Shown: piece by piece, positions 1-5,695 of the stretch
How the letters are laid out: each line of letters starts with the position of its first letter
How positions within the stretch are numbered: position 1 is the stretch's first letter
Position numbers and translations under genes: made by a program
Assembly (NCBI GenBank): GCA_025353235.1
Contig: JANXQZ010001232.1
Span: 1-10,551, forward strand
Source of the DNA: Bryobacterales bacterium
Lineage (GTDB): Bacteria > Acidobacteriota > Terriglobia > Bryobacterales > Bryobacteraceae
Direction of reading: 5' to 3'
DNA: 10,551 nucleotides
Notes under the pieces: generated by a model
Databases searched by the model: none
What the model was told of the DNA's origin: nothing
The model's input: the letters and a program-made list of their open reading frames with translations, nothing else

Positions 1-69
1 GGGGTAGCGCTGGTATCCGTTGCCGATTCGCTCGACACGGGCTCGGCTGCAGGGCGGCTGGTGCAATGA
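1..69 (+). pseudogene. Serine recombinase (resolvase/invertase) fragment, cut at the left edge
   Basis: Frame 1 from base 1 reads 22 codons, including VSVADSLDTGSAAGRL, then TGA at 67-69. The pattern G-x-x-x-VS-x-x-(D/E)-x-(L/I)-DT-(S/T)-x-x-G-(R/K)-L is the conserved stretch in the middle of the resolvase/invertase catalytic domain, and it is normally followed by a helix of the type LGALAEFER. Here the similarity ends at about base 64, exactly where the first 55-bp direct repeat begins. The C-terminal half of the catalytic domain and the DNA-binding domain are therefore absent. The 5' part lies outside the window. Seen: the motif and the abrupt end. Inferred: a broken remnant of a mobile or invertible element. 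The fragment is short, so the family call rests on one motif. Confidence 0.7.
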
Positions 70-119
70 ATGCTTATCTTGACCTTATCTCATAAGCAAG
101 GCTCTTTTAGCTCCCTCTC
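65..119. repeat. 55-bp direct repeat, copy 1
   Basis: Bases 65-119 match bases 172-226 at 52 of 55 positions. The three differences lie in the first 20 bases, and the last 36 bases are identical. The copies are offset by exactly 107 bp. Each contains the small palindrome CTTAT-CTC-ATAAG. Copy 1 begins where the recombinase reading frame loses its homology. No coding role is visible. Confidence 0.9.
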
Positions 120-144
120 TGCTAGTTTGTGTCGGGGGTCCACC

Positions 145-180
145 TCATTCATCCAGCTATCTCGGATCTCAAATGAATGA
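145..180. repeat. 8-bp inverted repeat between and into the direct repeats
   Basis: TCATTCAT at 145-152 and ATGAATGA at 173-180 are perfect inverted copies separated by 20 bases. The right arm overlaps the beginning of direct repeat copy 2. The same ATGAATG sequence also starts copy 1. The arrangement could be a hairpin or a protein-binding site, but eight bases alone could arise by chance. Confidence 0.45.
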
Positions 181-226
181 TTATATTGATCTTATCTCAT
201 AAGCAAGGCTCTTTTAGCTCCCTCTC
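172..226. repeat. 55-bp direct repeat, copy 2
   Basis: This is the second copy of the 55-bp repeat, with 52 of 55 bases identical to 65-119 and the 3' 36 bases identical. The 52 bases between the copies (120-171) do not resemble the repeat except for the ATTCAT inverted motif. After this copy the sequence changes to the GACAT-motif stretch. I did not find a third copy in the window by eye. Confidence 0.9.
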
Positions 227-242
227 CAACACGCCAAAAGGC

Positions 243-276
243 GACATCTGATGACATTAGCGGACATCTTATCCGC
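243..276. repeat. Three GACAT repeats at 10-bp period plus an inverted repeat
   Basis: GACATC begins at 243, GACATT at 253 and GACATC at 263, so three copies lie exactly one helical turn apart. The last copy overlaps a perfect 5-bp inverted repeat, GCGGA (260-264) and TCCGC (272-276), with a 7-base loop. Evenly phased short repeats of this kind are typical of transposase-binding ends (for example in IS21-like elements) or of cooperatively bound regulator sites. The position beside a broken recombinase favours an insertion-element end, but that is inference. No transposase gene is visible. Confidence 0.5.
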
Positions 277-342
277 TCGATTCCCGCAGTAAACCGTCCA
301 GGACTTCGCGGGTGAACTTCGAGGCGTGCCACCACTGGCCAA

Positions 343-945
343 GTGCTCTCAATGTACGTAGAGGGCAAATTGCAGAATAAGGTCATTGCGATCCTCAGCG
401 AGATAGCGCAAAGGAGTAAGAATAGCCCGGGCCCACCGGACCGAACGCCGCTTTTCGAGATCGCCGGTATCTCGCGCGACTTGATCGATTCCATGAGTGA
501 TATCGTGTGGGCTATCAACCCGGAGCACGATCATCTCAGCAACTTGGGATACCGTATGAGGCGTCTTGCCACCGACCTTCTCGGGAGCCAGATGGCTCTC
601 GAGTTCCGGTCTTTCGTGGCCGACCACGACCTGAGAATCGGGGCCAACGTGCGGCGCCAGGTTTACCTGATCTTCAAGGAAGCTATTCACAATGTTGTCC
701 GCCACTCCGGTGCCTCCCGCGTTGCCGTCGGATTCGACCGCGTGCAGGACAGCTTGGTATTGCAGTTGACCGACGACGGAAAAGGTTTCGATCCGGCCGC
801 CGGATATGATGGCCACGGTTTGATCAACATGCGGAAACGAGCGGCAGGCTTGGGCGCCAGCCTGGAGCTGCGATCTGAGCCGGGGCACGGCGCCACGCTG
901 AAGCTGATCGTGCACCTCGAACAGCAGCGACCCTGGCAGCATTGA
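343..945 (+). CDS. NarL-partner type sensor histidine kinase, N-terminally truncated, no phosphoacceptor His
   Basis: This encodes the catalytic part of a HisKA_3/DesK-NarX type sensor kinase (200 residues from GTG at 343; an in-frame ATG lies at 352). The HATPase domain is complete: N-box EAIHNVVRHS (113-122) with the metal-binding Asn117, G1 box DDGKGFD (144-150), and G2 box GHGLINM (157-163) with a following glycine-rich strand. The segment before it (SRDLIDSMSDIVWAINPEHDHL, split here as 44-55 and 56-66) is the usual linker after the dimerisation helix. The helix itself starts late: the family motif around the phosphoacceptor (L-H-D-D-x-G) should lie just before IAILSE (15-20), but that stretch reads MYVEGKLQNKV and has no histidine. 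All sensor domains are missing, and an in-frame stop at 313-315 limits upstream extension. The intact response regulator follows after 37 bases. It is either a decayed gene or a stand-alone ATPase/phosphatase module. Confidence 0.85.
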   Translation: MLSMYVEGKLQNKVIAILSEIAQRSKNSPGPPDRTPLFEIAGISRDLIDSMSDIVWAINPEHDHLSNLGYRMRRLATDLLGSQMALEFRSFVADHDLRIGANVRRQVYLIFKEAIHNVVRHSGASRVAVGFDRVQDSLVLQLTDDGKGFDPAAGYDGHGLINMRKRAAGLGASLELRSEPGHGATLKLIVHLEQQRPWQH

Positions 946-982
946 GGGGGAACTGAGCCTGTGTTTCCGATACGCTAAGAGC

Positions 983-1660
983 TTGGAGAAAAGCGGATCG
1001 CCCCCGCCGTCCACGTCCCCCGTCCCGATCAAGGTGACCATCGTCGAGGATGACCGCCGTATCCGGGAGGGTCTCGGCACGCTGATTCAAGGTACCGAAG
1101 GCTACCGCTGCGCCTTTACGTTCCGGTCCATGGAAGAGGCGCTGGCGCACACCTGGAAAGAGGTTCCGGATGTGGCCTTGGTCGACATCGGTCTGCCCGG
1201 CATGTCGGGTATCGAGGGCCTGCCTCTGTTGCGGAAGAAGTACCCCAGCGTGGCGCTGCTGATGCTGACGGTGTACGAAGACGACGAGCGCATCTTCCAG
1301 GCCTTGTGCGCCGGCGCGTGCGGGTATCTGCTGAAGAAGACTCCGCCCGCGAAGCTTCTGGAAAGCCTCCGGGAGGTGACCCACGGGGGCGCTCCGATGT
1401 CCCCCGAGATCGCCCGGCGCGTCCTCGGCCTGTTCCGGGAGATCCGTCCACCGGAACGAGTGACGTACGACCTCACCCCGCATGAACTGCGGCTGTTGAA
1501 GCTCTTGGTGGAAGGTCACAATTACCAGAGCGCGGCAGCGGAGCTGGGCGTCAGTTTCAGTACCATCAACTTCCACATGCAGAACATTTACGGCAAGTTG
1601 CAGGTGCACTCCAAGTCCGAGGCTGTGGCAAAAGCGTTGCGTCAGCGCCTGGTCAGGTAA
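983..1660 (+). CDS. NarL/FixJ-family response regulator (REC + LuxR-type HTH)
   Basis: This is a DNA-binding response regulator of 225 residues, a normal length for the family. The receiver domain spans about 17-135: acidic pocket EDD (22-24), phosphoacceptor Asp68 in LVDIGLPGMSG, Thr96 and Lys118 in GYLLKKT. The LuxR-type helix-turn-helix covers about 164-221, with LTPHELRLLKLLVEG and the recognition-helix region FSTINFHMQNIYGKL. All switch residues are present, so phosphorylation and DNA binding look possible. The start is uncertain. TTG at 983 has no good Shine-Dalgarno sequence, whereas GAGGGGG at 944-950 sits 8 bases before an in-frame CTG at 959, and GTG at 1034 would begin right at the first strand. 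It probably forms one transcription unit with the upstream kinase, whose stop lies at 943-945. With that kinase lacking its histidine, phosphate would have to come from another kinase or from a small donor. Confidence 0.92.
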   Translation: MEKSGSPPPSTSPVPIKVTIVEDDRRIREGLGTLIQGTEGYRCAFTFRSMEEALAHTWKEVPDVALVDIGLPGMSGIEGLPLLRKKYPSVALLMLTVYEDDERIFQALCAGACGYLLKKTPPAKLLESLREVTHGGAPMSPEIARRVLGLFREIRPPERVTYDLTPHELRLLKLLVEGHNYQSAAAELGVSFSTINFHMQNIYGKLQVHSKSEAVAKALRQRLVR

Positions 1661-1724
1661 CCGCTCCCGAAGCTAGCAGTATTGAGGGGGACGCGGGGAA
1701 CTCCTTCGCTGTAGAATTCCTCAC

Positions 1725-2189
1725 ATGCAAGTCAGTTATCGAATCGCCTACGTGGCGCTCTTTGCGATGCAGATGGCCGCTCAAGGGGAGTCGTGGAACG
1801 CCGTCGCGGCGATACCGTCCGGAACGCAAATCCGGGTCGCGGGCCCGAGCACTGGCAACATTCAAGGGACGCTGCACAGCGTTACCGGCGACTCCATTAT
1901 GCTGGACTCCAGCGCGGGCCAGGAGACGTTCGCCCGCCAACAGGTGACGCGCATTTCCGTGAAGAAAGAAAGCCATCGGGGGCGGCACGCGCTGATTGGC
2001 TTGGGTGTGGGCGCCGGGGCGGGGCTAGGAATCGGAGTCGCGGCCGATCACAACTGTGCGGCCAAGAGTGGTTGCTTTTTCGGTCCCAACGTCAGCAAAG
2101 AAATCTTCACACCAGTTGGGGCGATCGTGGGCGCGTTGGTCGGAGCGCTACTGCCTCTTGGTGGCTGGCGCGAGATCTATAAGCAATGA
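1725..2189 (+). CDS. Exported small protein with beta-barrel-like core and glycine-zipper segments
   Basis: This 154-residue protein is not recognised as a named family. The first 20 or so residues look like a signal peptide (YRIAYVALFAMQMAAQG). Residues 32-80 are a beta-rich stretch (GTQIRV...GTLHSVTGDSIMLDS...VTRISVKK) resembling the small LSm-like fold common in acidobacterial exported proteins. Two glycine/alanine-rich hydrophobic segments follow, about 89-106 (LIGLGVGAGAGLGIGVA) and 131-146 (VGAIVGALVGALLPLG), in the style of glycine-zipper membrane segments. Two cysteines (about 111 and 117) lie between them and could pair. It begins 64 bases after the response regulator. A TAGAAT hexamer at 1712-1717 lies only 7 bases before the ATG, so a near-leaderless transcript is possible, but no -35 box is evident. 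Envelope localisation is inferred; function is unknown. Confidence 0.75.
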   Translation: MQVSYRIAYVALFAMQMAAQGESWNAVAAIPSGTQIRVAGPSTGNIQGTLHSVTGDSIMLDSSAGQETFARQQVTRISVKKESHRGRHALIGLGVGAGAGLGIGVAADHNCAAKSGCFFGPNVSKEIFTPVGAIVGALVGALLPLGGWREIYKQ

Positions 2190-2247
2190 AAGTAGAGTGC
2201 GCCCATATCGACGGGCGGTCCATGTGGTGACATGCGATTGAGAAGAT

Positions 2248-2253
2248 GGAGGA
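2248..2253 (+). promoter_or_regulatory. Shine-Dalgarno site deciding the sulfatase start
   Basis: GGAGGA lies 5 bases before the ATG at 2259. The longer open frame begins with another ATG at 2232, which has no comparable site upstream, so translation most likely starts at 2259. Confidence 0.6.
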
Positions 2254-2258
2254 ATGAA

Positions 2259-4121
2259 ATGAACGCATATCGAGTTCGTCGTCAAGAAATGGGCACGCCA
2301 GTGCGGTGCTGTCCGGCAATGTTCCGACGTGGCTACGCACGTCTTAATATGGCGATTCTAATACTCAGCTTTGCGGGGGCGGTGGCTCCGCAAGTGCGCG
2401 CCGAGGCGTCGACTCAGCTTGCCGCGCCGACAGCCAAGCCCAACATCGTCTTCATTCTCGTAGACGATTTCGCCATGAACCTCCTGCCATACATGACGCA
2501 ATCCCCCTATCCTCTCGGGTTGAAGAGCCTGGTAAGCGAAGGCGCGACGTTCGAGAATTTCTTTGTCAGCGAGTCTCTTTGTTGCCCCTCACGGTCCTCA
2601 ATCTTCACTGGCAAGTTTCCCCACAATACCGGCGTATTTACGAACAGCTGGGCGCCCGAGAAAGGTCTGATTGATGGCGGATTTGGAGCGTTCAACAAAA
2701 ATAAGAACGAATTTCACACGTTTGCGGTGGCGCTCCACGATGCCGGATACAAAACAGCCATGCTAGGCAAATACCTCAATGGCTACCTTCCCTGGACGAA
2801 CGAGACTTACAATGCGTCGCAGCTAATGAACAAACAGTGGGGATGGGATGAATGGGACGTGGCCGGCAATGGTTATCCGGGATTTATCTACGACCTCAAC
2901 CATAACGGGACCCAAGTTGTGCACCACGGCATTAATCCGCTTGATTACATGACCGATGTATTATCGAATCTAGGGCTCGATTTCATTAAAACCACCGCAG
3001 AACCATTCTTCATCGAGATTGCGACGTTTGCGCCACACGCGCCCTACAGGCCACCGTACCGAGATGAAACCGCCTTTCCAGGTCTGGTAGCGCCTCGCAC
3101 GCCAGCGTATGATGCTCGCCCAGATGCCAATGCCCCGGATTGGATGAAGGATGTCCCGGCGATGGAACAGCAGGAAAAGGATGCAATCGATGATGAATTC
3201 CGGTTGCGTGCTCAATGCCTGTTGGCGATCGACAAAATGATCAACGATATCAAGACTACCCTAAAGGCTCTCGGTAAAGACAAGAACACCTATATTTTCT
3301 TTAGCGCGGACAATGGCTACCACATGGGCGAGTATTCATTTCTACCCGGGAAAATGTCGCCTTTCGACACCGACATCAAAGTGCCTCTAATTGTCACAGG
3401 CCCGGGGGTGGTCCACCAAACCTTGACTCAAATCAGCCAGACCGTCGATCTAAGCCCTAGTTTCACGGAGTTGGGCGGAAACACTCCGCCCACACAACCG
3501 GACGGCCATAGCCTGGTGCCGCTGTTACGCGGACAGACGCCCCCACTCTGGCGGACGATGGCGCTAGTCGAGCACCATGGTCCCCCCGACGATCCCTCCG
3601 ACCCTGACAACGAAAAGCATGAGAAGACTTCGGGCGATGTCAGACCGCCGAGCTACGAGGCGCTTCGAAGCGAGAAGTATCTGTACGTCGAATACTCGAA
3701 TGTGGCGAGGATCACATCAGTGTCCTGCACCGGCGGAGATGCGACGTTTGTAGCGAACAATAACTTTATCGTCGTGGGCCAGCCGGTTTCGATCTCAGGT
3801 GTCAGTCTCTCGAACTTCGACAATCTGAACAATCAAGTTGTGACAGCGGCCTCTGCAACCCAATTCACCATCCATAATTCGGCCTTCCCCGACACTACAA
3901 GCACTGCCACGGGAGGGACAGTTACTAGTGGCAAGGATGGCGTGAGCGAGCAGGCCTACTACGACCTGGCGCGAGGAACTTCAGGTTACGACCCTTACGA
4001 ACTCAGGAACACTTTCAAGAATCTGCCACCGGCCACACAGGCTACACTTCATGATGCAGTCGTGAAAAACAGAACCTGCGGTGAGGCGGGCAAACCAACA
4101 TGCTGGCAAGCGCAGCAGTGA
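2259..4121 (+). CDS. Secreted formylglycine-dependent sulfatase (glucosamine-6-sulfatase-like) with an inserted beta domain
   Basis: This 620-residue family S1 sulfatase should hydrolyse sulfate esters, probably on sulfated glycans, outside the cytoplasm. A hydrophobic stretch at about 31-48 followed by a VRA cleavage-type site indicates export, after an unusually long Arg-rich n-region; an in-frame ATG at 2349 would give a conventional signal peptide. Key residues are all visible: Ca-binding DD (69-70), modified Cys108 in CCPSR, GKY Lys171, FAPHAP His260, ADNG Asp351/Asn352 and GK Lys365. The SLCCPSRSSIFTGKFPHNTGV pattern (106-126) is most like N-acetylglucosamine-6-sulfatases. Cys108 must be converted to formylglycine by an FGE or anaerobic maturase, neither of which is in this window. 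Oddity: residues 482-559 are a Ser/Thr/Gly-rich beta segment that splits the usual C-terminal block between YLYVEYSN and the conserved YYDLARG...DPYELRN. Two late cysteines (607, 615) may form a disulfide. Confidence 0.93.
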   Translation: MNAYRVRRQEMGTPVRCCPAMFRRGYARLNMAILILSFAGAVAPQVRAEASTQLAAPTAKPNIVFILVDDFAMNLLPYMTQSPYPLGLKSLVSEGATFENFFVSESLCCPSRSSIFTGKFPHNTGVFTNSWAPEKGLIDGGFGAFNKNKNEFHTFAVALHDAGYKTAMLGKYLNGYLPWTNETYNASQLMNKQWGWDEWDVAGNGYPGFIYDLNHNGTQVVHHGINPLDYMTDVLSNLGLDFIKTTAEPFFIEIATFAPHAPYRPPYRDETAFPGLVAPRTPAYDARPDANAPDWMKDVPAMEQQEKDAIDDEFRLRAQCLLAIDKMINDIKTTLKALGKDKNTYIFFSADNGYHMGEYSFLPGKMSPFDTDIKVPLIVTGPGVVHQTLTQISQTVDLSPSFTELGGNTPPTQPDGHSLVPLLRGQTPPLWRTMALVEHHGPPDDPSDPDNEKHEKTSGDVRPPSYEALRSEKYLYVEYSNVARITSVSCTGGDATFVANNNFIVVGQPVSISGVSLSNFDNLNNQVVTAASATQFTIHNSAFPDTTSTATGGTVTSGKDGVSEQAYYDLARGTSGYDPYELRNTFKNLPPATQATLHDAVVKNRTCGEAGKPTCWQAQQ

Positions 4122-4182
4122 TCGTTCTGGGGTCACATGGGCGCGGCAGCCGGTACCGTATTGACCCGAAGCGCTCAGGGCA

Positions 4183-4992
4183 TTGCTGCAGGCTGCTTCG
4201 CCACAGCGGCAGCAAGAGCAGCAGGAACCACAGCTTCTGATCTCGGAGGAGTTGAAGAGGTCCGGACTAACAGCCGTTTGTGCCAGCTTTGTGCTGGACT
4301 TTGCGCCGAATATCAAGCCGGGCGATGCGCGCGAGAACTATATGCACTGGCTTACGGCGATCGATGCGGAACTGAAGAAGGATTCTATGCGCCGCGCTCT
4401 GACGCTGAAGGATCTAGGGGCGGCGCGGCGCACTGGGCAACCAATGATCGTGCAGACGGTGGAAGGGGCACACTTTATCGAGGGGCAACTCGATCGTCTG
4501 GAAGAAGTCTACGAGCGCGGGCTTCGGCATCTGCAGCTGCTGCATGATCGAGATGACATGGTGTCTCCCCTTGGCGACACGAATATCGGGCGCGCACACC
4601 TAGGCGGTCTAACGGCCTTCGGCGCCGAGGTGGTGAAGGAGTGCAACCGGCTGGGGGTCGTGGTGGACATGGCGCACGCCAGTCACGAGACGGTGATGGC
4701 TGCGTTGAAGGTGACTACTCAGCCCCTGATTGTTTCCCGCACAAATCTGGATAGCTGGACGGGCAGCAATCTTAGGATGGCAGAGATGATGAAGCCGCGG
4801 TTAATCAGCAAGGAGCACGCGAAGGTAGTTGCCGATGCCTCCGGCGTGGTGGGCGTTTGGACCAAACTGACCAACTCGCCGGCAGAGTTCGTTCAGAGCA
4901 TCAAGGCAATGGTGGACGTGATCGGGATCGACCATGTGGGTATCGGAACTGACAATGACCTGCTCTCGTCACGAACCGGGGCTGTGGCCTGA
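4183..4992 (+). pseudogene. Peptidase M19 (renal/membrane dipeptidase family), damaged and 3'-truncated
   Basis: The 269-codon frame (TTG at 4183) has clear M19 dipeptidase signatures: VEGAH with the bridging Glu94, LRHLQLLHDRDD, GGLTAFGAEVVKECNRLG, VVDMAH with His165, and GIDHVGIGTDND (about 248-259) with the late Asp. Intact family members use a binuclear zinc site to cleave dipeptides. Three things are wrong. The usual second His ligand in V-S-H-(T/S) is Arg186 (CGC at 4738-4740, one transition from CAC). The protein stops a few residues after the GTD motif, losing the C-terminal 60-80 residues normal for the family. No N-terminal HxD zinc motif is visible in any forward frame of 4122-4260, although divergent family members may lack it. 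The Gln-rich start (QRQQEQQEPQ) looks like the stretch after a lost signal peptide. It follows the sulfatase by about 60 bases. It is most likely non-functional as a peptidase. Confidence 0.82.
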
Positions 4993-5695
4993 TAGCCGAT
5001 CCGTCACGGTGCGAGGGCGAACGCGTACTGCCCAGCGTCCTGGCGAGCCGGAGCCGATGGCTAAACAGCACCGCCAGCCACCCGACGAGAAGAAATGCAG
5101 TCGTTCCCACCGGAAGATCGAAGGCTACCAGCCACGCGAGACTTGGGCTGCTGAATGGTATTCCTCCCTGCTCGAACTCTAGTTCGTATCGCGATTGGGA
5201 ATAATTTCGGTTCTGCGCAAGTATTCGAATATTAGGGTCGCGCGAAACCAGACAATTCACCTGGTAAGCCGCGATCCCAATTTGGTGATAATTTTCATAC
5301 GTGAGCTTGCGGCGACCGCCTCCCGGGGGCAGATCGGTTGCGAACTCGATCTGAATCTCACCACGCCCGTTTCGCATTTCTTCAAGAGTCGGAAAGTGCA
5401 CCGACACCAACTGAGGTGTTAAGAGTTGGCCATCAATTTTGAACGATAGATCCCGGAGAACTCGAGCAGCATAGGCGCGCTGCTCGCTCTTATCGATGAT
5501 TCCGTCTTCGTCACTGTCCATCCCTGTGAATAGTGCGGGAAATACGGCGACACCGGGAGTCAAAGTCAGCTGCGCATCAACGCGATTCCTACCCACCGAA
5601 ATGATGGTGTTTTGAAGGTACTCGTCGAGTCTGTGCGGAAATGCCGGCTTCCCAATTAACAGAAAGAGCACAGCAGCCGAGAGCGTAGGTTTCAT
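4901..5695 (-). CDS. Exported EF-hand, membrane-anchored protein, partner of the DUF3500 gene
   Basis: This 264-residue protein begins with a signal peptide (about 1-20) before HRLDEYLQ, a motif I associate with N-terminal domains of HupE/UreJ-like exported proteins. A canonical EF-hand calcium loop occurs at 60-71 (DSDEDGIIDKSE), with ligands at positions 1, 3, 5, 9 and 12. A beta-rich domain follows to about 180, then one strong transmembrane segment (about 184-211) with a basic HRLRLAR flank, so the bulk should face the periplasm. The ATG at 5695-5693 overlaps the TGA of the upstream DUF3500 gene (ATGA), implying translational coupling. The last 25-40 residues are low-complexity, Arg/Pro-rich and read antisense into the M19 remnant. 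The original stop codon was probably lost at the junction near 4980-5030. The function is not known; the pairing suggests a shared envelope role. Confidence 0.8.
   Translation of the reverse strand: MKPTLSAAVLFLLIGKPAFPHRLDEYLQNTIISVGRNRVDAQLTLTPGVAVFPALFTGMDSDEDGIIDKSEQRAYAARVLRDLSFKIDGQLLTPQLVSVHFPTLEEMRNGRGEIQIEFATDLPPGGGRRKLTYENYHQIGIAAYQVNCLVSRDPNIRILAQNRNYSQSRYELEFEQGGIPFSSPSLAWLVAFDLPVGTTAFLLVGWLAVLFSHRLRLARTLGSTRSPSHRDGSAIRPQPRFVTRAGHCQFRYPHGRSRSRPPLP

Noticed and set aside
65..226. CRISPR array
   Set aside because: There are only two copies, 55 bp long with mismatches at one end, one 52-bp spacer-like gap and no cas genes.
192..518. Minus-strand ORF of 108 codons over the kinase start
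   Set aside because: It is antisense to the clear histidine kinase frame, has no motif and unusual composition; treated as a shadow.
824..1609. Long minus-strand ORF (261 codons) across the response regulator
   Set aside because: It lies antisense to a gene with full REC and LuxR motifs in GC-rich DNA; His/Gln/Arg-rich translation without any family pattern.
2200..2217. Terminator between the glycine-zipper gene and the sulfatase
   Set aside because: CGCCC and GGGCG can pair, but the stem is only 5 bp with an 8-base loop and no T-run follows.
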